Translations under genes and position numbers: made by a program
Assembly (NCBI RefSeq): GCF_902859805.1
Contig: NZ_CADIKC010000011.1
Coordinates: 1 to 64,000 of the forward strand
Direction of reading: 5' to 3'
Source: Paraburkholderia sediminicola
GTDB lineage: Bacteria > Pseudomonadota > Gammaproteobacteria > Burkholderiales > Burkholderiaceae
Length of the DNA: 64,000 nt
Shown: piece by piece, positions 44,718-54,146 of the stretch
Position numbering within the stretch: position 1 is the first letter of the stretch
How the letters are laid out: every line of letters starts with the position of its first letter
The notes under the pieces: generated by a model
What the model was told of the DNA's origin: nothing
The model's input: the letters and a program-made list of their open reading frames with translations, nothing else
Databases searched by the model: none

Positions 44718-45761
44718 ATGTTCGGTTTTCTGCGCAGCTACTTCTCCAACGACCTGGCGATTGACCTTGGCACTGCCAACACGCTCATTTACATGCGTGG
44801 CAAGGGTATTGTTCTTGACGAACCGTCGGTGGTCTCGATCCGCCAGGAAGGCGGTCCCAACGGTAAGAAAACCATTCAGGCAGTCGGCAAGGAAGCCAAG
44901 CAGATGCTTGGCAAGGTGCCGGGCAACATCGAGGCGATCCGCCCGATGAAAGACGGCGTGATCGCCGACTTCACCGTCACCGAACAGATGATCAAGCAGT
45001 TCATCAAAACTGCTCACGAATCGCGCATGTTCTCGCCGTCGCCGCGCATCATCATCTGCGTGCCGTGCGGTTCGACCCAGGTCGAGCGTCGCGCCATCAA
45101 AGAAGCCGCTCACGGTGCGGGCGCTTCGCAGGTCTACCTCATTGAAGAACCCATGGCGGCGGCAATCGGCGCTGGCCTGCCGGTGTCGGAAGCAACCGGC
45201 TCGATGGTCGTCGATATCGGTGGCGGCACGACCGAAGTCGGCGTGATCTCGCTCGGCGGCATCGTGTACAAGGGTTCGGTCCGCGTAGGCGGCGACAAGT
45301 TCGACGAAGCCATCGTCAACTACATCCGCCGCAACTACGGCATGCTGATCGGCGAACAAACCGCCGAAGCCATCAAGAAAGAAATCGGCTCCGCGTTCCC
45401 GGGTTCCGAAGTCAAGGAAATGGAAGTGAAGGGCCGCAATCTGTCGGAAGGCATTCCGCGCAGCTTCACGATCTCCAGCAACGAAATCCTCGAAGCCCTC
45501 ACCGATCCGCTGAACCAGATCGTGTCGTCGGTGAAGATCGCGCTCGAACAAACGCCGCCGGAACTGGGCGCCGACATCGCCGAGCGCGGCATGATGCTCA
45601 CCGGCGGTGGCGCACTGCTGCGCGATCTGGACCGCCTGCTCGCCGAAGAAACCGGCCTGCCGGTGCTCGTCGCCGAAGACCCGCTGACCTGCGTTGTGCG
45701 CGGCTCGGGCATGGCGCTCGAACGCATGGACAAGCTCGGCAGCATCTTCTCGTACGAGTAA
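44718..45761 (+). CDS. mreB: Rod-shape-determining actin homologue MreB
   Basis: 347 residues. MreB filaments guide the elongasome. Actin-fold motifs: phosphate-1 AIDLGTANTLIY (14-25), phosphate-2 VVDIGGGTTEVGVIS and adenosine loop LTGGGALLRDLD. The N-terminal FGFLRSYFSND is the membrane-binding helix. First gene of mreBCD-mrdA-rodA, with a strong hairpin between it and mreC. Confidence 0.97.
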   Translation: MFGFLRSYFSNDLAIDLGTANTLIYMRGKGIVLDEPSVVSIRQEGGPNGKKTIQAVGKEAKQMLGKVPGNIEAIRPMKDGVIADFTVTEQMIKQFIKTAHESRMFSPSPRIIICVPCGSTQVERRAIKEAAHGAGASQVYLIEEPMAAAIGAGLPVSEATGSMVVDIGGGTTEVGVISLGGIVYKGSVRVGGDKFDEAIVNYIRRNYGMLIGEQTAEAIKKEIGSAFPGSEVKEMEVKGRNLSEGIPRSFTISSNEILEALTDPLNQIVSSVKIALEQTPPELGADIAERGMMLTGGGALLRDLDRLLAEETGLPVLVAEDPLTCVVRGSGMALERMDKLGSIFSYE

Positions 45762-45794
45762 GCGAGCCCGTCTCCATGTCAGTAGCGCGGATCT

Positions 45795-45824
45795 GGCAAA
45801 CGGCCCCTTGCGGGCCGGTTTGCC
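45795..45824 (+). terminator. Strong hairpin between mreB and mreC (partial terminator or processing site)
   Basis: GGCAAA (45795-45800) and CGGCCC (45801-45806) pair with GGGCCG (45812-45817) and TTTGCC (45819-45824), a 12-bp stem with one bulged G, loop CTTGC. It lacks a T-run, so may reduce read-through into mreC or protect the mreB 3' end. Confidence 0.55.
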
Positions 45825-45914
45825 GTTGGCTGGGCCTGCCAGCCTCCGCGCGCTGAACGCGCGTCCCTCGCGCGCCGCCGTCTCACCCAACCGCTCACGC
45901 CCCCGGCGCCGACC

Positions 45915-47015
45915 ATGGAATACAGTCCGCCGCCCCTGTTCAAGCAAGGCCCGTCCGCCCTCGCACGGCTGGTGTTTTTCGTCGTGCTGGCGCTCGCCCT
46001 GCTGATCTCCGATGCACGCTTCAAAACGCTCGAAATCGTTCGTGGCGTGCTCGGCGCGGGTCTTTATCCGTTGCAACGCGCAGCCCTCGTGCCGCGCGAC
46101 GTTTTCATGGGCGCTGCCGACCTGGCCGTGACCAGCGCCACCTTGCGCAGCGAAAACGACAAGCTGCGCACCAAAGATCTCCAGCTCTCGCAGCAAGCCA
46201 ATACAGCCGCAGAACTGGCTGCCGAAAACACCCATTTGCGCGCGCTGCTGCAACTCTCGCAGCGCTCCACCACGCAATCGCTGCCGGCTGAAATCCAGTA
46301 CGACACGCGCGACCCGTTCACGCAGAAGGTCGTGATCGGCCGCGGCGCCCAGCAAGGCGTCCAGGACGGTTCACCGGTCGTCAACGAAGACGGCGTGATC
46401 GGCCAGGTGACGCGCGTGTTCCCGTTGCAAGCCGAAGTGACGCTGCTCACCGACAAGGATCAGGCGGTGCCCGTGCAGATCGTGCGCACCGGCTTGCGCA
46501 GCGTGATCTACGGCACACCGAAGGGCGACACGCTCGACCTGCGCTTCGTGCCGATCAGCGCCGACGTGCAGACCGGTGACGAACTCGTCACCAGCGGACT
46601 CGACGGCGTGTATCCGCCGGGGCTGCCGGTCGCGAAGGTCGTGCGGGTCGACAAGCAGGCCGATACGGCGTTCGCGCGCGTGATCTGCTTGCCGGTTGCG
46701 CCTGTGCGCGGCGCACGTCAGTTGCTCGTGCTGCACTATCTGAACAACGTGCCGCCGCGTCCGGCGGAAGAGCCCGACGCGGCTACGACCGCCAAGGACG
46801 CGAAAGCGAAGAAGGGTGGCAAGCCCGCGGACAACAAGGCCGCTGCGGATAAATCCGCTGCCAAGCCTGCCGAAAAGCCCGCCGCACCGGCTGCCAAGCC
46901 CGCTGAAAAGCCGTCGGCCAAAGCCACGGCCGCGGAGAAGAAAGCCGCCACCGAAAAGAAACCGGCCGCTGACAAGAACGCGAAGCCGCAAGCCACGCCG
47001 GGGGCCCAGCCATGA
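45915..47015 (+). CDS. mreC: Rod-shape protein MreC
   Basis: 366 residues. A short cytoplasmic N-terminus, one membrane helix (about 16-36), a coiled coil (about 70-105) and the two beta-barrel domains. Ends in a long Lys/Ala-rich tail (about 285-366), beyond the usual C-terminus. MreC links MreB/MreD and PBP2 in the periplasm. It overlaps mreD by four bases. Confidence 0.93.
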   Translation: MEYSPPPLFKQGPSALARLVFFVVLALALLISDARFKTLEIVRGVLGAGLYPLQRAALVPRDVFMGAADLAVTSATLRSENDKLRTKDLQLSQQANTAAELAAENTHLRALLQLSQRSTTQSLPAEIQYDTRDPFTQKVVIGRGAQQGVQDGSPVVNEDGVIGQVTRVFPLQAEVTLLTDKDQAVPVQIVRTGLRSVIYGTPKGDTLDLRFVPISADVQTGDELVTSGLDGVYPPGLPVAKVVRVDKQADTAFARVICLPVAPVRGARQLLVLHYLNNVPPRPAEEPDAATTAKDAKAKKGGKPADNKAAADKSAAKPAEKPAAPAAKPAEKPSAKATAAEKKAATEKKPAADKNAKPQATPGAQP

Positions 47016-47524
47016 ACCGTCCGCAATACATCCTGCAGCCGGTCAATCCCTACTTCATCTCGTTCAGCCTCGCCGCTGCGTTCCTGCTGAACCTGATGCC
47101 GTGGGGGCGCCTCGCCGGCGTGCCGGACTTCGTGGCGCTCGTACTGCTGTTCTGGAACGTGCACCAGCCGCGCAAAGTCGGCATGGGCATCGCGTTCTTT
47201 CTTGGCTTGCTGATGGACGTGCACAACGCCAGCCTGCTCGGTGAGCACGCGCTGGCGTATACGTTGTTGTCGTATGGCGCGATTACGATCCACCGCCGGG
47301 TGCTGTGGATGTCGCTCGGCGTGCAGACTTTCGCGGTGATGCCGCTGCTGGTCGTCGCGCAACTGGTGCCGTTCGTGATCCGTCTGCTGACGGGCGCGGC
47401 GTTTCCGGGTTGGAGTTACCTGATCGACGGCTTCGTCGAAGCTGCGCTGTGGCCGGTCGCCAGCATGCTGCTGCTGATGCCGCAGCGTCGCCCGGCCGAT
47501 CCGGACGATACGCGGCCGATTTAA
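47012..47524 (+). CDS. mreD: Rod-shape protein MreD
   Basis: 170 residues with about five predicted helices, the usual MreD size and a conserved GLLMDVHNASLLGEHALAY segment. MreD is an integral membrane part of the elongasome. The ATG overlaps the mreC stop. Confidence 0.93.
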   Translation: MNRPQYILQPVNPYFISFSLAAAFLLNLMPWGRLAGVPDFVALVLLFWNVHQPRKVGMGIAFFLGLLMDVHNASLLGEHALAYTLLSYGAITIHRRVLWMSLGVQTFAVMPLLVVAQLVPFVIRLLTGAAFPGWSYLIDGFVEAALWPVASMLLLMPQRRPADPDDTRPI

Positions 47525-47665
47525 TCACGCATCGAGCCCGCCGGCCGTTCCGATGGAATCCACGCTCCCGGCCCGCTCGACGCGCATCGCTGTTCATGCC
47601 CCCCGGTTCCGGCCGGTTTGGGCGCACACTCATGATGGCCGTCACGCGGCCTTTTGCAGAATCGC

Positions 47666-50002
47666 ATGACCGAATTCAAGGACACTCAGCAACAGCTCTC
47701 GAAGTTCCGCCTGCGCGTAGCGGCGGCGGGCGTGTTCGTGTTCGTCTGTTTCGGGCTGATCGGCTTCCGTTTCCTGGTCCTGCAGGTCTGGCACTACAGC
47801 AAGTACTCGCTGCAAGCCGACGAAAACCGCATCTCGGTCGCGCCGATCGTGCCGAACCGGGGCATCATCACCGACCGTAACGGCGTGGTGCTGGCCAAGA
47901 ACTACTCGGCTTACACGCTGGAAATCACCCCGTCGAAGCTGAACGACACGCTCGATAACGTAATCGACAACCTGGCCACTGTGGTCTCGATCGACGCACG
48001 CGACCGGCGCCGCTTCAAGAAGCTGCAGGAAGATTCGAAGAATTTCGAGAGCCTGCCGATCCGCACCCGCCTCACCGACGACGAAGTCGCGCGCTTCACC
48101 GCGCAACGCTTCCGTTTTCCAGGTGTGGAAGTGCGCGCGCGCCTGTTCCGCCAGTATCCGCTCGGACCCACCGCGGCGCACGTGATCGGCTATATCGGGC
48201 GGATTTCGCAGCGCGATCAGGACCGCATCGACGACGCCAGCGATCAGAACGACAGCGATCCGGATCACTACGATCCGCGCCTCGACGCGAACAACTACAA
48301 GGGCACCGACTACATCGGCAAGATCGGCGTCGAGCAGAGCTACGAGACTGAACTGCACGGCCAGACCGGTTTTGAGGAAGTCGAAGTCACCGCGGGTGGC
48401 CGGCCTGTACGCACGCTGTCGCGTACTCAGGCGACGCCGGGCAACAACCTTGAACTGTCGATCGACATCGGCCTGCAGCAGGTCGCCGAACAGGCGTTTG
48501 CGGGCCGCCGCGGAGCGCTGGTCGCGATCGAACCGGCAACCGGCGACGTGCTCGCGTTCGTGTCAGCGCCGAGCTTCGATCCGAATTCGTTCGTCGACGG
48601 CATCGATCAGCAGACCTGGGACGAGCTTAACAACTCACCCGACCATCCGCTCCTGAACCGTCCGCTGCACGGCACCTATCCGCCGGGCTCGACCTACAAG
48701 CCGTTCATGGCGCTCGCCGCGCTGACGCTGCATAAGCGCACACCGGGTTGGGGCTTCCAGGATCCGGGCTCGTACACGTTCGGCGGCCATACGTTCCGCA
48801 ACGACGTGCGCTCCGGTCAGGGCTGGGTCGACATGAACCGCGCGATCGTGGTGTCGAACGACACGTATTTCTACATGCTCGCGCACGATCTTGGCGTCAA
48901 CGCGATCGCCGGCTTTATGAAGCCTTGGGGCTTCGGCCAGATCACCGGCATCGACATTTCGGGCGAAGCGCGCGGCATCCTGCCGTCGACGGAATGGAAG
49001 CGCAAGGCGTACCGCAAGCCCGAGCAACAGCGCTGGTATGAAGGCGAAACGATCAGTCTGGGCATCGGCCAGGGCTATAACTCGTTCACCATTCTTCAAC
49101 TTGCCCATGCCACGGCCACGCTCGCGAACAACGGCGTCGTGATGAAGCCGCACCTTGTGCGCGACATCGAGAATCCGATCACGAAAGACACGCGCCCGGT
49201 CGTGCGTGATCCGAGCGACAAGATCGCGGTGAAGCAATCGGACATCGACATCATCAAGCGCGCGATGGAAGGCGTCGTGACCAACGGTACAGCGTCGAAG
49301 CTGTTCATCGGCGCGCCCTATCTGGCCGCCGGCAAGACCGGTACGGCGCAGGTCTACTCGCTGCAAGGCGCGAACTATAAGGGCCATGCGATCGCCGAGC
49401 ATCTGCGCGACCACGCGCTCTTCATCGCGTTCGCGCCGGCCGAGCAACCGAAGATCGCGCTCGCGCTGATCGTCGAAAACGGCGGCTGGGGTGCGGAAGC
49501 GGCCGGTCCGATCGCGCGGCGTGTGCTCGATTACTACCTGGTCGGCAAGAACAAGCCCGGCGCTGAAGCGGCGGCTGTCGCGGCAGCGGCCTCGGCGACG
49601 GAAGATGCGTCCGCGCCCGAAGTGGGTAGCGCACCGGCGCCGCAGGACGCGGCGCAGCCGGTCAAGGTCGCGGCGGGCTTCACGGCGCTGCCGATGCCGG
49701 GCGCTGCTTCGGCGGCGGCAGCAGCTTCCGCGGCGGCGGCTGCGTCGGCTTCGGCTGCTGCTTCGGCGGCGACGGCTGTGACATCGCCGGCTGCGGCGGC
49801 ATCCGGCGCAACCAGCGCATCGGCGGCCGTTGCTGCCTCCGCCACCGCATCCGCGAAGATTCCAACGCCGCGTAAATCCGGCGTCCCGCACAAACCCCGC
49901 CCGAGCAGCGAGTCGGTACCGACTGCCGCCGCTCCGTCGCGGGATGACAGCATTCAGCCTACGTCGCCACGCCAGCCGGTTTCCGGCGGCATCGACGAGT
50001 AA
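47666..50002 (+). CDS. mrdA: Penicillin-binding protein 2, elongation transpeptidase
   Basis: 778 residues. PBP2 crosslinks peptidoglycan during elongation, paired with RodA. N-terminal helix (about 21-40), pedestal domain, then transpeptidase motifs Ser342-x2-Lys345 (GSTYKPF), Ser397-Asn398-Asp399 and Lys557-Thr-Gly559 (AGKTGTAQ). The C-terminus (about 630-778) is an unusual Ala/Ser-rich, low-complexity extension beyond the E. coli length of 633. The in-frame start at 47654 is less likely than 47666. Confidence 0.95.
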   Translation: MTEFKDTQQQLSKFRLRVAAAGVFVFVCFGLIGFRFLVLQVWHYSKYSLQADENRISVAPIVPNRGIITDRNGVVLAKNYSAYTLEITPSKLNDTLDNVIDNLATVVSIDARDRRRFKKLQEDSKNFESLPIRTRLTDDEVARFTAQRFRFPGVEVRARLFRQYPLGPTAAHVIGYIGRISQRDQDRIDDASDQNDSDPDHYDPRLDANNYKGTDYIGKIGVEQSYETELHGQTGFEEVEVTAGGRPVRTLSRTQATPGNNLELSIDIGLQQVAEQAFAGRRGALVAIEPATGDVLAFVSAPSFDPNSFVDGIDQQTWDELNNSPDHPLLNRPLHGTYPPGSTYKPFMALAALTLHKRTPGWGFQDPGSYTFGGHTFRNDVRSGQGWVDMNRAIVVSNDTYFYMLAHDLGVNAIAGFMKPWGFGQITGIDISGEARGILPSTEWKRKAYRKPEQQRWYEGETISLGIGQGYNSFTILQLAHATATLANNGVVMKPHLVRDIENPITKDTRPVVRDPSDKIAVKQSDIDIIKRAMEGVVTNGTASKLFIGAPYLAAGKTGTAQVYSLQGANYKGHAIAEHLRDHALFIAFAPAEQPKIALALIVENGGWGAEAAGPIARRVLDYYLVGKNKPGAEAAAVAAAASATEDASAPEVGSAPAPQDAAQPVKVAAGFTALPMPGAASAAAAASAAAAASASAAASAATAVTSPAAAASGATSASAAVAASATASAKIPTPRKSGVPHKPRPSSESVPTAAAPSRDDSIQPTSPRQPVSGGIDE

Positions 50003-50012
50003 GGAGAAAGGC

Positions 50013-51161
50013 ATGCAATTCGACAAGCGCGCCTGGCTCGACCGCATCAAGCGGATGTTCGTGGGCTTCGACCGGCCGCTCGCCCTGATCGTGTTTCTGC
50101 TGCTATGCGTCGGCATCATCACGCTATACAGCGCGACGCTGGACATGCCCGGCCGCGTGGAAGACCAGTTGCGCAACATCATGCTGACGTTCGTGCTGAT
50201 GTGGGCACTGGCCAATGTGCCGCCCACCACCCTGATGCGCTTCGCGGTCCCGCTCTATACGTTCGGGATTGCGTTACTGGTGGCCGTGGCGCTGTTCGGC
50301 CTCACACGCAAGGGCGCGAAGCGCTGGATCAACGTCGGCGTGGTGATCCAGCCGTCGGAAATTCTGAAGATCGCCACACCGCTGATGCTCGCCTGGTACT
50401 ACCAGCGCCGCGAAGGCGTGATGCGCTGGTACGACTTTCTGGTCGGCTTCCTGATCCTGATTGTGCCGGTCGGCCTGATCGCCAAACAGCCTGACCTCGG
50501 CACGGCCGTGCTGGTGTTCGCGGCCGGCTTCTTCGTGATTTATTTCGCGGGGCTGAGTTTCAAGCTGATCGTGCCGGTGCTGATTGCCGGCGTGATCGCG
50601 GTCGGCTCGATCGCGGCGTTCCAGGACAAGATCTGTCAGCCGGAAGTGCAGTGGCCGCTGATGCACGATTATCAGAAGCACCGTATCTGTACGCTGCTGG
50701 ATCCGACTTCCGATCCGCTCGGCAAGGGTTTCCACACGATCCAGGCGGTGATTGCAATCGGCTCGGGCGGCCCACTCGGCAAGGGTTGGTTGAAGGGTAC
50801 CCAGGCGCATCTGGAGTTCATCCCCGAGAAGCACACCGACTTCATCTTCGCGGTGTTTTCCGAGGAGTTCGGGCTGGCGGGCGGGATCGTGCTGCTCACG
50901 CTTTATATGCTGCTGATCGCGCGCGGTTTGTATATCGCAGCCAACGGGGCGACGCTGTTTGGACGGCTACTGGCCGGATCGCTGACGATGGCGTTCTTCA
51001 CCTATGCGTTCGTCAACATCGGCATGGTGAGCGGGATTTTGCCGGTGGTAGGCGTGCCCTTGCCGTTCATGAGCTACGGGGGCACTGCGCTGACTACGTT
51101 GGGGGTCGCGATCGGCCTCATCATGAGCGTCGCGCGGCAGAAGCGGTTGATGCAAAGTTAG
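50013..51161 (+). CDS. rodA: Rod-shape SEDS glycosyltransferase RodA
   Basis: 382 residues, about ten membrane helices. RodA polymerises glycan strands with PBP2. SEDS signatures: KGAKRWINVG, QPSEILK, KQPDLGTA and the C-terminal GVPLPFMSYGGTAL. An AAGGAG site precedes the ATG at 50013, 10 bp after mrdA. Last gene of the cluster; a terminator follows. Confidence 0.96.
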   Translation: MQFDKRAWLDRIKRMFVGFDRPLALIVFLLLCVGIITLYSATLDMPGRVEDQLRNIMLTFVLMWALANVPPTTLMRFAVPLYTFGIALLVAVALFGLTRKGAKRWINVGVVIQPSEILKIATPLMLAWYYQRREGVMRWYDFLVGFLILIVPVGLIAKQPDLGTAVLVFAAGFFVIYFAGLSFKLIVPVLIAGVIAVGSIAAFQDKICQPEVQWPLMHDYQKHRICTLLDPTSDPLGKGFHTIQAVIAIGSGGPLGKGWLKGTQAHLEFIPEKHTDFIFAVFSEEFGLAGGIVLLTLYMLLIARGLYIAANGATLFGRLLAGSLTMAFFTYAFVNIGMVSGILPVVGVPLPFMSYGGTALTTLGVAIGLIMSVARQKRLMQS

Positions 51162-51228
51162 AGGCAAGTCCCAGACTGCAGAGCCGATGGCAACAGAGTC
51201 GAAGCAGACCACAGCAGGCCCGATAAAG

Positions 51229-51261
51229 AAAAGGGGCGCACCGTCAGGAGCGCCCCTTTTT
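51229..51261. terminator. Bidirectional terminator between rodA and the Sel1 gene
   Basis: AAAAGGGGCGC at 51229-51239 pairs with GCGCCCCTTTT at 51250-51260. The A and T runs let it serve both convergent genes. Confidence 0.9.
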
Positions 51262-51279
51262 CATTTGATGCGGTCGCGC

Positions 51280-51984
51280 TTACTGCGGTTTCACTTCCTT
51301 CTGATCCCGCAGCTGCGCGCTCAGTTGCTGATACTTGAGTTTCGCCGCCGGATCGCCCTGTGCCGCAGCAGCCGCGTAGTACGCGCGCGCCACGTTCAGA
51401 TTCTTGTCCACGCCGTCGCCGCCACGTTCGTAGAACGATCCGGTCACGTACTGCGCAGTCATGTCGCCACCTTGCGCGGCCTTCTTGTACCAGACGAACG
51501 CCTGCTGGTTATCGCGGGTCGTGCCGCGGCCATCGAGAAACTGGTTGGCCAACGCGAGTTCCGCCTGCACGTGCCCCTGCTGAGCGGCCTTCAAGAACCA
51601 CCGGTGCGCCTCGACCGGATCGCGTCCAACGAACTCGCCGTCGTCGTACATCTTGCCGTACACATATTGCGCGTGCGACATGTTGGCGTCGGCGGCTTTG
51701 CGCAGCCACTTCTTGCCTTCATCGACATTGGCTGTGGTGCCTTCTCCGTTGAGCAACATCATCGCGTAGTTGAACTCGGCCAGCCGGCTGCCGTGCTGCG
51801 CGGCTTTACGGAACTCAGCAAGCGCCGCGCCGAGATTGCCGGCGTTGTAGTCGGCGACCGCGGTTTGCGTCTCCGGATCGTTCGACTTCGCGACGCGGTT
51901 GTCCTGCGCATACGCCGTCACATTCGCCATCAACGCCGCTGTGACCGCCAGACGCACCACGACGCACTGCACCATCCCCTTCAT
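51280..51984 (-). CDS. Secreted Sel1-like repeat protein
   Basis: 234 residues, starting at the ATG at 51984 that overlaps the aldolase stop (ATGA). A signal peptide (MKGMVQCVVVRLAVTAALMA..., cleavage near AYA) is followed by tandem Sel1 repeats of about 36 residues (NYAMMLLNGEGT, VYGKMYDDGEFVG, ALANQFLDGRGT, VTGSFYERGGDG). Sel1 proteins are solenoids for protein contacts in the periplasm; target unknown. Probably co-transcribed with the aldolase. Confidence 0.88.
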   Translation of the reverse strand: MKGMVQCVVVRLAVTAALMANVTAYAQDNRVAKSNDPETQTAVADYNAGNLGAALAEFRKAAQHGSRLAEFNYAMMLLNGEGTTANVDEGKKWLRKAADANMSHAQYVYGKMYDDGEFVGRDPVEAHRWFLKAAQQGHVQAELALANQFLDGRGTTRDNQQAFVWYKKAAQGGDMTAQYVTGSFYERGGDGVDKNLNVARAYYAAAAAQGDPAAKLKYQQLSAQLRDQKEVKPQ

Positions 51985-52763
51985 GTCCTCACCTCCTGCA
52001 ACGCCTGGCGGGTCGCGCGCAACATCCACATGACGTCGGCGGCCAGGGCGATAAAACGAAAACCGGCATCGCGATGCTGCTTCGCACTCGCGACGTCCAT
52101 AGCAAAAATTCCTGCGGCGATACCGGCCTTGTCGGCGGCGCTGACAATGCGCGCCATCGCCGCCTGCACATCGGCATGCTTCGAATCGCCGAGGTGGCCA
52201 AGACTCGCGGCCAGATCGGCCGGTCCGACGAACAGGCAATCGACGCCTGGCGTCGCCGCAATCTTCTCGACCTCCTGCAAGCCGCGCGCCGATTCGATCT
52301 GCACGATGGTCGCGATCTGCGCGTTGGCGGATTGCACGTAGTCGCGCCGCATGCCGTACGCAGCCGCCCGCACCGCGCCGGCCACGCCGCGCTGACCGTC
52401 GAGTGCGTCGGCGGTCGGATACTGCGTCAGACGCACGGCCTGCGCCGCCTCTTCCGCGGTTTCGATATTCGGGAACATCAGCGTGCGGGCGCCGGCGTCG
52501 AGCACGCGCTTGACGAGCCACGCCTCGCTGGCAGGCACGCGGACGACGGGCTCGCTCGGCAAATGCGCCGCAGCGATCGCGCGCAATTGCGACGTGACGT
52601 CGCCGCTATCGTTCGGCGCATGCTCCATGTCGATCAGCAGCCAGTCGAAACCGGCGTGCGCGAGCGCTTCGGCTGCGGAATCGCTGCCGAGCGAAAGCCA
52701 CAGGCCGAACAATGTATCGGCTTCTTTCAGACGTTGCTTGAGGGGATTTGTGAAGGTGCTCAT
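51981..52763 (-). CDS. HpcH/HpaI-family aldolase
   Basis: 260 residues. Class II aldolase, with the metal/substrate signatures LIDMEHAPNDS, VQIESARGLQEV and LFVGPADLAASLG. Family members cleave 2-keto-3-deoxy acids or 4-hydroxy-2-oxo-heptanedioate to pyruvate and an aldehyde. Substrate cannot be told from this sequence; no catabolic genes are near. AGGGAG lies 7 nt before the ATG at 52763. The region 52764-52975 upstream shows nothing notable. Confidence 0.85.
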   Translation of the reverse strand: MSTFTNPLKQRLKEADTLFGLWLSLGSDSAAEALAHAGFDWLLIDMEHAPNDSGDVTSQLRAIAAAHLPSEPVVRVPASEAWLVKRVLDAGARTLMFPNIETAEEAAQAVRLTQYPTADALDGQRGVAGAVRAAAYGMRRDYVQSANAQIATIVQIESARGLQEVEKIAATPGVDCLFVGPADLAASLGHLGDSKHADVQAAMARIVSAADKAGIAAGIFAMDVASAKQHRDAGFRFIALAADVMWMLRATRQALQEVRT

Positions 52764-52975
52764 TGCCGCGCTCCCTGGCGATGGGGTACATCGCCTGAAA
52801 CACGGGTGAGGATGGCGCAGCCGAACCGGCCAACGCCCGGGCCGTGACGGCCTGAATGCCTGCTGCGACGCAATGCGGTGACCGGCATGTCTCGCTCCAT
52901 GTGGTTATCGAAGCGATCATACCGTGACAATAACGCGGGGGTTGGGCCGCGGGCTCGAGTCGCGCGGCCCTGAAC

Positions 52976-53422
52976 TTAATCGCGGACCACGTCGGCCCAG
53001 CAGTTCGGCGTCTCGAACAGACGCACCTTATGCAAACGCAGATTCACGCCGTAATGCGCGTCGTAGACGTTCGCGAGAATATCGAACGCGACGGCAGCGA
53101 GATTTTCAACGGTCGGGATGCGATCGAGCACGACCGTCTTGTGCCCTGCCATGGTTTCCAGAAAGCCGCGCACTTGCGTATCGCCTTCGTAGACGAGGAA
53201 CGCATGGTCCCACTTGTCGACCAGATGCTCGACCGCGAGCGACTTCACATCGGCGAAGTCCATCACCATGCCGCGATCCGGCGCGCCTTCTGTATCGACC
53301 AGGTCGCCTTGCAGCGTGATTTCGAGCACATAGCGATGGCCGTGCAGATTACGGCACTGGCTGCGGTGATCGGGGATGCGGTGGCCCGCGTCGAATTCGA
53401 GTTTTCGTGTAATCGTCAGCAC
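52976..53422 (-). CDS. queD: 6-carboxy-5,6,7,8-tetrahydropterin synthase
   Basis: 148 residues. QueD converts dihydroneopterin triphosphate to 6-carboxytetrahydropterin, the first committed queuosine step. Zinc His14, His27 and His29 (DAGHRI...NLHGHRY) and catalytic Cys23 are visible. It lies 6 bp after queE. Confidence 0.95.
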   Translation of the reverse strand: MLTITRKLEFDAGHRIPDHRSQCRNLHGHRYVLEITLQGDLVDTEGAPDRGMVMDFADVKSLAVEHLVDKWDHAFLVYEGDTQVRGFLETMAGHKTVVLDRIPTVENLAAVAFDILANVYDAHYGVNLRLHKVRLFETPNCWADVVRD

Positions 53423-53428
53423 GGCAAA

Positions 53429-54061
53429 TCAGGGAATGTTCAGATACTTGTGGGTCTGCATCGACAGGCGCCATTGCGGATGGCGTTTGCACCAGTCGAT
53501 CGCGAGCTTCGTGTTGAGATCGCGCGACGGGCCGTCCATCGGCTGGACGAGGAAATACTCGAAGTCGAGCTTCGCATACTCGGACAAACTCTGGTTGTCC
53601 TGCGGGATCACGACCTTCAGTTCGTTGCCCTTCGTGACGACGAGCGGCGCGTCGGCCTTCGGGCTCACGCAGATCCAGTCGATCGTCTCGAGGACCGGCA
53701 GCGAACCGTTGGTTTCAATGGCGATTTCGAAGCCGGCAGCATGCAGCGCGTCGACAAACGGCTGATCGATCTGCAGCATCGGTTCACCGCCCGTGCAGAC
53801 CACGAAGCGTTCGCCCTCGCCTTCCGGCCATTGCGACGCGATCATCTGCACCAGCTCTTCAGGCGTGCGGTACTTGCCGCCGTTCTCACCGTCAGTACCG
53901 ACGAAATCCGTATCGCAGAAACGGCAGACCGCATCCGCACGATCTTCTTCGCGGCCCGACCACAGATTGCAGCCGGCGAACCGGCAGAACACGGCCGGAC
54001 GCCCGGCATTCGCGCCCTCGCCCTGCAATGTGTAGAAGATTTCCTTGACCGCGTAAGTCAT
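53429..54061 (-). CDS. queE: 7-carboxy-7-deazaguanine synthase (radical SAM)
   Basis: 210 residues. QueE rearranges carboxytetrahydropterin to 7-carboxy-7-deazaguanine. The 4Fe-4S cysteines are Cys31, Cys46 and Cys49, a CX14CX2C motif in place of the standard CX3CX2C; this variant is known from Burkholderia QueE. GGEPMLQ and a C-terminal WRLSMQTHKYL block are also typical. It follows queC by 85 bp. Confidence 0.95.
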   Translation of the reverse strand: MTYAVKEIFYTLQGEGANAGRPAVFCRFAGCNLWSGREEDRADAVCRFCDTDFVGTDGENGGKYRTPEELVQMIASQWPEGEGERFVVCTGGEPMLQIDQPFVDALHAAGFEIAIETNGSLPVLETIDWICVSPKADAPLVVTKGNELKVVIPQDNQSLSEYAKLDFEYFLVQPMDGPSRDLNTKLAIDWCKRHPQWRLSMQTHKYLNIP

Positions 54062-54146
54062 GCTGCTTTCTGCCTTGTGTTCCTGAAAATAATTGCCTGC
54101 GCGGCGCCCGTTTGCACGATGCGCCAGCGTAAAACTTCGGTGAGCG

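Noticed and set aside
44493..46355. 620-residue frame antisense to mreB and mreC
   Set aside because: Antisense to two well-defined genes, without recognisable sequence.
49680..49860. Alternating GCN/GCG tract considered as a DNA tandem repeat
   Set aside because: It is codon-level low complexity in the PBP2 tail; period is irregular.
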